Assembly: GCA_035400705.1 (NCBI GenBank)
Contig: DAOMZV010000018.1
Coordinates: 1 to 15,812, forward strand
Reading direction: 5' to 3'
Length of the DNA stretch: 15,812 nt
Source: GWC2-40-17 sp035400705
GTDB lineage: Bacteria; Patescibacteriota; Patescibacteriia; Magasanikbacterales; UBA10003
Shown: one piece after another, positions 1-7,961 of the stretch
Layout of the letters: each line of letters begins with the position of its first letter
Numbering within the stretch: the first letter of the stretch is position 1
Notes under the pieces: generated by a model
Seen by the model: only the letters and a program-made list of their open reading frames with translations
The model's database searches: none
Told to the model about the DNA's origin: nothing
Position numbers and translations under genes: made by a program

Positions 1-940
<940 letters not shown>

Positions 941-997
941 CTTTTTGAAGATTTTGAAAAGAGAAATTGTAATTTTATTTTTATTTAAGATCTTTAG

Positions 998-1147
998 ATT
1001 TGGAAATACAACCTCCGGTGCTTTAAGCGGAGTGGTCACACCCGTTCCCTTTCCGAACACGGCAGTTAAGCACTCTGGCGCTAATGATAGTTGGACCCAA
1101 CCCGGTCCTGCAAAAGTAGGCAAGTGCCGGGGGTCGTGTTTCCAAAT
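998..1147 (+). other. Long precursor stem flanking the 5S rRNA
   Basis: Bases 998-1018 can pair with 1127-1147 over 21 positions, with two G-U wobbles and one A-C mismatch. This extends the 5S terminal helix about 13 base pairs outward (ATTTGGAAA against TTTCCAAAT). Such a stem would be a substrate for a double-strand processing enzyme that releases mature 5S. The pairing is visible in the sequence; the processing role is inferred. Confidence 0.6.
1011..1134 (+). rRNA. 5S rRNA
   Basis: The gene sits about 70 bases after the 23S 3' end, in the standard 23S-5S order and with no tRNA between them. The terminal helix pairs ACCTCCGG (1011-1018) with CCGGGGGT (1127-1134). Typical 5S landmarks are CCGTTCC..CCGAACACGG near 1040-1063, GTTAAGC near 1066, and the loop E/helix IV region with AAGTAGGCAAG near 1114. 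The length of about 124 bases fits a bacterial 5S. The ends are set from the terminal helix and could be off by a base or two. The 23S-5S spacer (about 941-1010) is AT-rich, and I see nothing in it beyond the 5' half of a processing stem. Confidence 0.95.
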
Positions 1148-1173
1148 TGTAAATTGTTTAGTTCCTCAAAATA

Positions 1174-1204
1174 AAAAACACTTCGCTTAGAGCGAAGTGT
1201 TTTT
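1174..1204. terminator. Bidirectional rho-independent terminator (rRNA operon / pfk-like gene)
   Basis: A ten-base-pair stem, ACACTTCGCT (1178-1187) with AGCGAAGTGT (1191-1200), has a three-base TAG loop and is flanked by an A run on the left and a T run on the right. It can therefore terminate in both directions. On the plus strand it ends the rRNA transcript about 40 bases after 5S. On the minus strand it ends the pfk-like transcript, whose TAA stop (1187-1189) lies at the edge of the loop. Confidence 0.88.
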
Positions 1205-2362
1205 AGTTAATTTATTTTGTAAAGTGCAGTAATCTTTGATTTGTTGTTCAGGGTAATTGGGGAAAACCGGAGCAAGATAATCGAAGAATTTTTGTTTCAC
1301 CGTGAAATTTTCAAAATCAAACATTTCTTCATTTAAAAATTTATAACGTCCTTTGCCAACCATGTTATTCAAAGAAGCGGTACTAATTTCTATCTTAGTT
1401 TTTGTCCAATCGTCTCTTTTTAAACAAACAGCGATATTTGATTGATTTTCTGCCACTAAATTTATAGCTTTCTGTCCTAAAGCAAGAGATAATTCTCGGT
1501 CAATTTCTATTGGATCGATTGCTTCAAGGAAATTACCAGGATGAAGATTTTTGATGTCTATTTTAATCTCCTTTTTAAGGAATTCAGTAAAGGATAAACC
1601 AATAAAAGAACGACGCATAGTATTATATTGATCAAATTGATCATCGGTTATTCCAGTAATTGGTTCATCAAACCGAGCATATTGAGATATAACTACCGTG
1701 GCGTAATTGCCGTTAGCTGAATATTTTTGAGAAATGGCTTTAATTACGGAACTGCAGTTGATCACTTTTTCTGGAGGGAGAATAATATCAGCCCCGCCAA
1801 AGGCAGAGCTGGCTGCTATCCAACCGCTTTTAAAACCAGGCACTTCAATAATGAATAGTCGTGATAGGGCATAGGCCGCGTGGATTTTAATGCGTCTTGT
1901 ATAATCGGCTAATTGCCAGGCTGCGCTGGGATAACCCGGTGTCCAGTAAGTTTCCGAAAGATCATTGTCGATTGTTTTAGGAATTCCAACTGTAGGGATT
2001 TGTTTTTCTTGAAAAAGTAAGGAAGCAGCACCCAAAGTATCGTCACCGCCAATAACTACGATGGCATCAACACCCAGTTTTTTTATATTTTCCGTAATTT
2101 GTTCAATTCCATTAGGAATCTTAAATGGGTTAGTGCGGCTAGATCGTAAAAAAGTTCCACCTAGATTTTTGATTATGTTAGTATCAAAATTAGTCAGGTC
2201 AGTAATTTGCCCATTATCTAATAAGGAGGCCCAACCGTAAAGACCACCTAGGATTTTCCAGTTTTTCTCTTGAGCTTCTTTAATAGCTCCACAAAGTAAA
2301 CTATTAAAAGCTGGGGACAGACCTCCACCAGTTAATATAAAAACGGTTTTTTTGTTGGTCAT
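1187..2362 (-). CDS. Phosphofructokinase family protein, probably diphosphate-dependent, divergent
   Basis: This 391-residue protein belongs to the PfkA superfamily, whose members phosphorylate fructose 6-phosphate at C1 in glycolysis. The N-terminal TGGGLSPAFN (11-20) matches the family's TGGGxxPGxN loop. GGDDT (105-109) and PKTIDND (128-134) are the two donor-site signatures. In known enzymes Asp in GGDD together with Lys in PKT goes with diphosphate rather than ATP. The sugar side is unusual. The family MGR motif is replaced by VPGFKSG (174-180), and the usual HxQRGG motif by LHPGNF (273-278), so the natural acceptor is uncertain. The ATG at 2362 follows a good promoter with no clear ribosome binding site. 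The gene stands alone, convergent with the rRNA operon and divergent from the operon starting at 2484. Confidence 0.8.
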   Translation of the reverse strand: MTNKKTVFILTGGGLSPAFNSLLCGAIKEAQEKNWKILGGLYGWASLLDNGQITDLTNFDTNIIKNLGGTFLRSSRTNPFKIPNGIEQITENIKKLGVDAIVVIGGDDTLGAASLLFQEKQIPTVGIPKTIDNDLSETYWTPGYPSAAWQLADYTRRIKIHAAYALSRLFIIEVPGFKSGWIAASSAFGGADIILPPEKVINCSSVIKAISQKYSANGNYATVVISQYARFDEPITGITDDQFDQYNTMRRSFIGLSFTEFLKKEIKIDIKNLHPGNFLEAIDPIEIDRELSLALGQKAINLVAENQSNIAVCLKRDDWTKTKIEISTASLNNMVGKGRYKFLNEEMFDFENFTVKQKFFDYLAPVFPNYPEQQIKDYCTLQNKLTKNTSL

Positions 2363-2376
2363 AGTTAATTAAATAA

Positions 2377-2405
2377 AGTTTACTCTTTTTCTTTTATTAT
2401 GTCAA
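2377..2405 (-). promoter_or_regulatory. Sigma70-type promoter for the pfk-like gene
   Basis: On the minus strand TTGACA (2400-2405) and TAAACT (2377-2382) are separated by 17 bases. The -10 element matches consensus at 4 of 6 positions. Transcription would start close to 2370, leaving a leader shorter than 15 bases before the ATG at 2362. Confidence 0.6.
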
Positions 2406-2432
2406 TGATTTTCGCTAATTTAAGCTAAATGG

Positions 2433-2460
2433 TTGACAAAACAGCCTTATGCGTTAGAAT
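2433..2460 (+). promoter_or_regulatory. Sigma70-type promoter for the nine-gene operon
   Basis: TTGACA (2433-2438) and TAGAAT (2455-2460) are 16 bases apart. The expected start near 2467 gives a leader of about 17 bases before the ATG at 2484, with no Shine-Dalgarno sequence. No other convincing promoter is seen before 9913, so it probably drives the whole operon. Confidence 0.7.
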
Positions 2461-2483
2461 AAGATAATAGTTACTATATTTTT

Positions 2484-3140
2484 ATGCCAATCAATAATTT
2501 GTTAATCGATTTTGACCATACATTGTTGAACACTCCTCAAGTAAAATATGAATGGGCTGCGGCGATGGAAAAATGTGGTGTTCCAGAGCAGGTTTTTTGG
2601 CGAACCTATCCTTTGGCCCGTTACGGCGAAACCGGTAAAGCTTCTTATAATCCACGTCGGCATGTTGATTTTTTAAAAGTCAATTTAAGCTGTTCTTTGG
2701 ATGAAGCCATGCAGGAAATAGAAAAAGTAATTAAAAAAACTGGCGATTTTTTGTATCCTGGGGCTAAAACTTTTTTAAGTAGAATGATGAGTTTGAATGT
2801 GCCTATGACTTTAGTGCTGCACGGTGAAAAAGAATATCAACAAGAAAAAGTCGTTAATAGTGGTATTGCTGATTTTTTTTCACAAATTTATTTTTCTGAC
2901 AAAGATCGGTTGGAAATTGTTAAAGAACTAAAGTTAGATTCTAGCCATAAAATTTTTTGGTTATCACATAAATTAGAAGATTTGGTTAAGGTGAAAAAGG
3001 CTTATCCTTTTATTACCCCAATCATTAAACGTCGAGCTGACGTGCCGCTGGTTCATTATCGAGAAACAGGTTTTTTAAATTTTGAAAATTTTGAAGAAAT
3101 GCAAGATTACTTAACCATTATTCAAGCTACGAGTTATTAA
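2484..3140 (+). CDS. HAD-superfamily hydrolase-like protein
   Basis: The 218-residue protein begins with the HAD motif I, DFDHTLLNT (9-17), which carries the nucleophile Asp9 and acid/base Asp11. A helical cap follows (about 20-90) and then a Rossmann-like core. The later motifs are weak. The stretch LVLHG (110-114) occupies the place of motif II but lacks its Ser/Thr, and SHKLED (161-166) replaces the usual GDxxxD of motif IV, keeping only Asp166. It may be a phosphatase with unusual metal binding or a protein with reduced activity; the substrate cannot be told. It is the first gene of the operon and is followed after one base by the GlmU half, so a sugar-phosphate substrate is possible but unproven. 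Confidence 0.7.
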   Translation: MPINNLLIDFDHTLLNTPQVKYEWAAAMEKCGVPEQVFWRTYPLARYGETGKASYNPRRHVDFLKVNLSCSLDEAMQEIEKVIKKTGDFLYPGAKTFLSRMMSLNVPMTLVLHGEKEYQQEKVVNSGIADFFSQIYFSDKDRLEIVKELKLDSSHKIFWLSHKLEDLVKVKKAYPFITPIIKRRADVPLVHYRETGFLNFENFEEMQDYLTIIQATSY

Positions 3141-3141
3141 T

Positions 3142-3903
3142 ATGGCGGATATTTTTTTAAAACAAGTTGGCGTGGTAATTTTGGCAGCGGGTAAAGGGAG
3201 CAGATTAAATTGTGTAGATCATCCCAAAGCCATGCATAGTGTTGGTGACAAACCAATCGTTTCTTATATTATTGAGAAGTTAGAACAGGCCGGTGTTCCC
3301 CAAAGAAACATTTATGTGGTGGTGGGTTTTTGTAAAGAAAAAATTATGGAATATTTTAAGGACCGAGTTAATTATGTGGAACAAGCAGAACTGTTGGGTA
3401 CCGCCCACGCGGCTTATCTTGGTAGTCGTGCTTTGCCTCAAGATCTAAAGTATGTGTTAGTTTTAAACGGTGATGATAGTGCTTTTTATCACGTTGAAAC
3501 TTTGGAAAAGATGGTAAAAATTCATACCGAAAACGGAGCAGTCATAACTCTTTTATCTGTGGAGTCGGAAAATCCTACAGGTAAAATTGTGCACCACCCT
3601 GATGGACGAGTGGAAATTGTAGAAAAAGAATATGTGACAGAAGAACAGAAGAAAATTAAAGAAACCAGTACGGGAACTTTTTGTTTTGATCGAAAATGGT
3701 TTGAAAAAATTTTTCCAGTTATGCCTAGAATGAAAAAGTTAGGCAAGGTGGGAGAGTATGGTATGCCTACTACTTTTGCTATGGCAGCACAAGAAAATTT
3801 ACCAGTACGAGTTATGAAATTAGATTCTTCTACCGAGTGGTTTGGGGTTAATACGCCCGAAGAGTTGGCAGAAGCTAATCGGAGGAAAAAATTAGGTTTA
3901 TAG
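3142..3903 (+). CDS. GlmU-type UDP-GlcNAc pyrophosphorylase domain, stand-alone
   Basis: This 253-residue nucleotidyltransferase corresponds to the N-terminal half of GlmU, which joins UTP and GlcNAc-1-phosphate to give UDP-GlcNAc for peptidoglycan and glycans. The evidence is LAAGKGSRL (14-22) with the PKAMH lysine at 29, QAELLGTAHA (81-90) matching GlmU QAEQLGTGHA, the metal-binding GDD (110-112), and EEQKKIKETSTG (167-178) matching DEQRQIQEINTG in E. coli GlmU. The C-terminal EWFGVNTPEEL (232-242) is the usual end of this domain. The left-handed beta-helix half is missing here and is found as a separate gene at 10418. It starts one base after the HAD gene. A related sugar-nucleotide transferase with another substrate cannot be ruled out. 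Confidence 0.85.
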   Translation: MADIFLKQVGVVILAAGKGSRLNCVDHPKAMHSVGDKPIVSYIIEKLEQAGVPQRNIYVVVGFCKEKIMEYFKDRVNYVEQAELLGTAHAAYLGSRALPQDLKYVLVLNGDDSAFYHVETLEKMVKIHTENGAVITLLSVESENPTGKIVHHPDGRVEIVEKEYVTEEQKKIKETSTGTFCFDRKWFEKIFPVMPRMKKLGKVGEYGMPTTFAMAAQENLPVRVMKLDSSTEWFGVNTPEELAEANRRKKLGL

Positions 3904-3911
3904 TTTTGTTT

Positions 3912-4928
3912 ATGTTCAAAAATAAAAAATTAGCCACTGGTTATGAAGTGGCTATTGAAGCTTGCTTTGATGCTGGTGCCACCATGATGTATGGCTATCC
4001 GATTACTCCAGTAACAGAAGTTTTTACTGAGTGGATTAAACGCGGAGGTGAGTCTTTACAGGCGGAGGATGAAATTGCGGCTGGTTTTGGCGTTTGTGGT
4101 GGGGTAATTGGCGGACAAAAAACATTTACTACCACTGCTGGACCGGGTCACGTTTTAATGCAAGACCCTTTAAGTATGGCGGAAGGTATGCGTTTGCCTA
4201 TGGTGGTGATTGTCGGTCAGCGAGGTGGCCCTTCTTCGGGTACAGTTATTTATTCTCAGCAAGAAGTTAATTTGGCTGTCCACGGGGGTAATGGTGAGGG
4301 TCTAAGGTTAGTTTATTCTCCTTCTACTATTGAAGAGTTATATTTTTTAACTCGCCGGGCTTTTAATGAAGCCTGGCTCTATCGCTTTCCCAGCATTATT
4401 TTAACTGATGGTTATCTATTAAAAAGTCAGGGAGTTTTTTCTGTTAAAGAAGATTTAAAAAATGTGTCCAGTTATCCTTTAGTTAAAGAAGGAGAGCAAA
4501 AACATTGGCGAAACATCTATACCTTAGAGGAAGAATTAAATGAAGTAGTGCTGCAAAATAAAAAGGACTTTGATTCAATAAAAGAAAAAGTGGTTAGCGC
4601 CGAAACATACCAAACCACCGGAGCGGAGATTTTATTGATTGCTCATGGTATTGTTGGGGCAGCAGCTAAGGAAGCAGTGGATATTTTACGACAGCAGGGA
4701 ATTAAAATTGGTTTATTTCGTCCACTCACCCTCTCTCCTTTAGCAGATAAAGAATTAAATCAGGCTGCTAAGGGAGCAAAGAAAATTGTAATTGTTGAAT
4801 CCAGTTTAGGACAACTAGCGGAAATTATTCGGACTAATTTAGATCCGAAAAATATAGCCACTTTTGAATATCTGCAATTCCCTGCTTTAGGTGTTGAAAC
4901 CGAAACAATTGTTAAACATTTTAAATAA
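3912..4928 (+). CDS. 2-oxoacid:ferredoxin oxidoreductase, alpha subunit
   Basis: The protein is 338 residues from the ATG at 3912. An in-frame TTG two codons upstream (3906) is possible but less likely. It carries the pyrimidine-binding domain of thiamine-diphosphate enzymes of the pyruvate/2-oxoglutarate:ferredoxin oxidoreductase family: GYPITP (28-33), the acidic AEDEIAAGFG (51-60) that supplies the cofactor glutamate, and TTTAGPGHVLM (73-83). The second half (about 230-330) is the transketolase C-terminal-like domain. With the beta and gamma subunits after it, the enzyme would oxidise a 2-oxoacid to the acyl-CoA and CO2 and reduce ferredoxin in the cytoplasm. The sequence resembles the 2-oxoglutarate/branched-chain type, but the substrate cannot be fixed. 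The gap to the GlmU half is only 8 bases. Confidence 0.9.
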   Translation: MFKNKKLATGYEVAIEACFDAGATMMYGYPITPVTEVFTEWIKRGGESLQAEDEIAAGFGVCGGVIGGQKTFTTTAGPGHVLMQDPLSMAEGMRLPMVVIVGQRGGPSSGTVIYSQQEVNLAVHGGNGEGLRLVYSPSTIEELYFLTRRAFNEAWLYRFPSIILTDGYLLKSQGVFSVKEDLKNVSSYPLVKEGEQKHWRNIYTLEEELNEVVLQNKKDFDSIKEKVVSAETYQTTGAEILLIAHGIVGAAAKEAVDILRQQGIKIGLFRPLTLSPLADKELNQAAKGAKKIVIVESSLGQLAEIIRTNLDPKNIATFEYLQFPALGVETETIVKHFK

Positions 4929-4930
4929 GT

Positions 4931-5605
4931 ATGTTGCTAGAAGAATCAGCAAAATTTTGTCCTGGTTGCGGTTATTCCATTATTCTAATGATGTTGAACC
5001 AGGTTTTATTATCCCAAAAATTACAAACCAAAGCAGTTTTAGGTTTAGATATTGGCTGTTCTCTTTTAGGTTGGAATTATTTGCCAGTTAATACTTTTCA
5101 AACTCACCATGGGCGAGTTGTATCCACCATGCTTGGATACAAGCGCGCTCAGAAAGACTCGGTTAGCTTGGCTTTAGTTGGCGATGGCGGGGCCTATGCC
5201 ATTGGTTGGCAAGGTTTATTTTATGCCGCTAGACGGGATGAACCAGTGACGGTTATTGTGGTGAATAACACTGTTTATGCTATGACTGGAGGACAAACTG
5301 CCCCCACTACTCCTTGTGGCCAAAGAACTTCTACGGCGCCTGTTGGGTGTGCTGACAAACCCTTCCAAGGTCCGGAATTTTTAAAAAATGTGATACAGCC
5401 AGGTGCTTTTTTAGCTCGTGTGGCTGTGAATGATCCTAAGGCTGTGGTAAGTGCTTTAGAAAAAACATTGGCGGCTCAACAGGCTGGACATTTTTCTTTG
5501 GTGGAAATTTTATCTGTCTGTCCCACTAACTGGCGTACCGTAGGCAAGGCAACTTTTGATTATTTAGAGAAGTTAAAAAAGGTTTATCCCTTGGGGGAGT
5601 TTTAA
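4931..5605 (+). CDS. 2-oxoacid:ferredoxin oxidoreductase, beta subunit
   Basis: This 224-residue subunit binds the diphosphate of thiamine diphosphate and the proximal iron-sulfur cluster. The cofactor motif runs from GDG (84-86) to NN (112-113), followed by NTVYAMTGGQ, the standard GDG-x25-30-NN arrangement. Four cysteines are placed as the 4Fe-4S ligands of the family: Cys10 and Cys13 in FCPGCGY, Cys43 in DIGCS and Cys197 in SVCPTNW. Extra cysteines at 129 and 140 are not part of that set. The protein is shorter than many homologues of about 280 residues but looks complete. It starts two bases after the alpha stop. No separate ferredoxin-like delta subunit is present in the window, so electrons presumably go to a free ferredoxin. 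Confidence 0.92.
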   Translation: MLLEESAKFCPGCGYSIILMMLNQVLLSQKLQTKAVLGLDIGCSLLGWNYLPVNTFQTHHGRVVSTMLGYKRAQKDSVSLALVGDGGAYAIGWQGLFYAARRDEPVTVIVVNNTVYAMTGGQTAPTTPCGQRTSTAPVGCADKPFQGPEFLKNVIQPGAFLARVAVNDPKAVVSALEKTLAAQQAGHFSLVEILSVCPTNWRTVGKATFDYLEKLKKVYPLGEF

Positions 5606-5608
5606 TTT

Positions 5609-6100
5609 ATGTTGTTAAAAATTTTATTAGCTGGTGATGGCGGGCAAGGTGTTCAAACTATTACCGAAATTATTTTTCAAGCTGCTTTCGCTAAAAATTG
5701 GGAAGTGAGTTTGATTCCTAATTATGGTTTAGAACAGCGTGGGGGTGCTTCTTTGGCGTTTTTAAAAATCAGTGATAAACAAATTAGTTATCCTAAATTT
5801 TCTACGGCAGACGTTTTGGTTATTTTATCTAGTCAGGCAAAAAATAGAACAACTAGTTTTGTGGATACTGGGACCAAAATTTTGGATTATGTTGATTTTT
5901 ATAAAAAAAACAAAACTTTAGCGATAGCGGAGAAAAGTTTAAATGTTTTTATACTAGGTTTACTATCTAAGCAGCTAGAAGAAAAAAATATTTTGGATTG
6001 GGAAACAGTTTTTTCGTTGTTGGAAAAAAAATTAAAAAACAAAACTAATTGGGAAGAAAACAAAGTAGCTTTTCAGTTAGGTAAAAAATTTATTTCTTAA
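5609..6100 (+). CDS. 2-oxoacid:ferredoxin oxidoreductase, gamma subunit
   Basis: At 163 residues this is a short but complete gamma subunit. It has the glycine-rich GDGGQGV (9-15) and YGLEQRGG (39-46), which matches the YGPExRGG signature of the family and helps close the active site and the CoA channel. The C-terminal third (about 110-163) is lysine-rich and less conserved. A GGGGGAG run about nine bases before the ATG, inside the end of the beta gene, is a plausible ribosome binding site, one of the few in this window. Together with the two genes before it, it completes a three-subunit enzyme. Confidence 0.88.
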   Translation: MLLKILLAGDGGQGVQTITEIIFQAAFAKNWEVSLIPNYGLEQRGGASLAFLKISDKQISYPKFSTADVLVILSSQAKNRTTSFVDTGTKILDYVDFYKKNKTLAIAEKSLNVFILGLLSKQLEEKNILDWETVFSLLEKKLKNKTNWEENKVAFQLGKKFIS

Positions 6101-6102
6101 AT

Positions 6103-7950
6103 ATGTGTGGCATTATTGGTTATATTGCTAAAGGAGAAGAAAAAAATTTAGCCCCGGTTTTAATTAATGGTCTGAGAAGGTTGGAGTATCGTGGCTATGA
6201 CAGCGCTGGTTTATCGATTATCAATTCGCAGGGAAAAGTTATTCAAGAGAAATCAGTTGGTAAAATAGATTCTTTAGTTGAAAAATTAAAAGGCCAAGAA
6301 TTTATTGGTACTTTGGGTATTGCGCATACACGTTGGGCAACCCATGGTGGAGTGACAGAAAACAATACTCATCCGCATAGCGATTGCAGCGGCCGTTTAA
6401 TTTTGGTCCATAACGGTATTATTGAAAATTATCGTGATTTACGAGAAAAATTTTTAAAAGATCACCAGTTTATTTCAGAAACCGATAGTGAGGTCCTCGC
6501 TCATTTAATTGAACATTTTTATAATCAATCTGATAGAAAAGATTTACGGGCCTCTTTGATTAAAGCCCTGCAAATGGTTGTAGGCACTTATGGCATCGCT
6601 GTCATTTCTCTTGATGAGCCCAATAAAATTTTCTGCGCTCGTCAAGGCAGCCCTTTAGTTTTGGGTGTAGCTGATGATGCCTATGTAATTGCCTCTGATG
6701 CTTCCCCCTTGTTGCCTCATACGAAAAAAGTAATTTATTTGGAAGATGGAGAAATTTTGGAATTAACACCAAATAATTTTCAAATTTTTAATCTTAAAGA
6801 TGAAAAAATTGAACGCACACCAGAAGAAATTGAATGGAATGAAGAACAGGCTCAGAAAAGCGGCTTTCCTCATTTTATGTTAAAAGAAATTTTTGAGCAG
6901 CCTAATACTTTTAAAGATGCCTTGGCTGGCCGTTTGGTTCCTAACGAAGGTTTGGCTCATTTGGGTGGTTTACATTTTACCGATGAAGAGTTACGCCAGA
7001 TTAAAAAAATTAAAATTATTGCCTGTGGTAGCGCTTATCACGCGGGTTTAATTGGAAAGTATATTTTAGAACATGTGGCTTGGCTGCCTACGGATGTAGA
7101 AGTGGCCTCAGAATACCGTTATCGCGATCCAGTGGTGGAAGATAATACTCTGACTATTTGTATCAGCCAATCAGGAGAAACCGCCGACACTTTGGCTGGT
7201 ATGGTCGAAGCTCGTCGTCGAGGCTCTAAAGTAATTGGTATTGTGAATGTTGTTGGTTCTACAATCGCGAGAGAAGCTGGTCGAGGTGTGTATATTCATG
7301 CTGGTCCGGAATTGTCTGTAGCTTCGACTAAAGCATTTACCAATCAAGTTGCGATTTTAATGATTTTGGCTTTACAGTTAGGACGTTTGTCTCATTTGTC
7401 TTTGGCAACTGGTAAATTAATTGTAAAGAGTATTTTGGAAATTCCTGAAAAAATGCAAACTATCTTAAAACAAAACGAGATCATTAAGGCTATCGCGGAA
7501 AAATATAAAGATTTTGAAGACTTTTATTTTATTGGTCGCGGTATTAATTCCCCGGTGGCTTTGGAGGGCGCTTTAAAATTAAAAGAAATTTCTTATGTGC
7601 ATGCTGAAGGTTTGCCAGCTGGAGAATTAAAACACGGCGCCATTGCTTTGATTGACGACAAATGCCCAGTAGTGGCGATTGTTACTCGAGATAGTTTATA
7701 TGAAAAGATGGTTAGTAATGTTGAGGAGATCAAAGCCCGTCATGGTAAATTAATTTTGATTGCCACCGAAGGAGATGAAGAAGCAAAAAGATTATCTGAA
7801 GATATAATTTTTGTTCCTAAATCCAGTGAAATGCTTTCTCCTTTATTAACTGTTATGCCGATGCAATTGTTTGCTTATCATATGGCAGTGGGTCGAGGTA
7901 AAGATGTAGACCGTCCTCGCAATTTAGCTAAAAGCGTGACTGTAGAATAA
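6103..7950 (+). CDS. glmS: Glutamine-fructose-6-phosphate aminotransferase (isomerising)
   Basis: This full-length 615-residue GlmS makes glucosamine 6-phosphate from fructose 6-phosphate and glutamine, the first committed step to UDP-GlcNAc. The N-terminal glutaminase starts with the catalytic Cys2 (MCGIIGYIA) and contains RRLEYRGYDSAG and HTRWATHGG. Two sugar-isomerase domains follow, with ISQSGET (354-360) and SVASTKAFTNQ. The C-terminus DRPRNLAKSVTVE matches the family ending nearly residue for residue. It starts two bases after the gamma subunit. No ribozyme or other leader element can fit in that gap, so the glmS-ribozyme type of control is absent here. It is followed by yvcK, whose Bacillus counterpart regulates GlmS. 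Confidence 0.97.
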   Translation: MCGIIGYIAKGEEKNLAPVLINGLRRLEYRGYDSAGLSIINSQGKVIQEKSVGKIDSLVEKLKGQEFIGTLGIAHTRWATHGGVTENNTHPHSDCSGRLILVHNGIIENYRDLREKFLKDHQFISETDSEVLAHLIEHFYNQSDRKDLRASLIKALQMVVGTYGIAVISLDEPNKIFCARQGSPLVLGVADDAYVIASDASPLLPHTKKVIYLEDGEILELTPNNFQIFNLKDEKIERTPEEIEWNEEQAQKSGFPHFMLKEIFEQPNTFKDALAGRLVPNEGLAHLGGLHFTDEELRQIKKIKIIACGSAYHAGLIGKYILEHVAWLPTDVEVASEYRYRDPVVEDNTLTICISQSGETADTLAGMVEARRRGSKVIGIVNVVGSTIAREAGRGVYIHAGPELSVASTKAFTNQVAILMILALQLGRLSHLSLATGKLIVKSILEIPEKMQTILKQNEIIKAIAEKYKDFEDFYFIGRGINSPVALEGALKLKEISYVHAEGLPAGELKHGAIALIDDKCPVVAIVTRDSLYEKMVSNVEEIKARHGKLILIATEGDEEAKRLSEDIIFVPKSSEMLSPLLTVMPMQLFAYHMAVGRGKDVDRPRNLAKSVTVE

Positions 7951-7961
7951 AATAAATTTAT

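Noticed and set aside
7951..7961. Riboswitch or glmS ribozyme within the operon
   Set aside because: The gaps on either side of glmS are 2 and 11 bases, too short for either.
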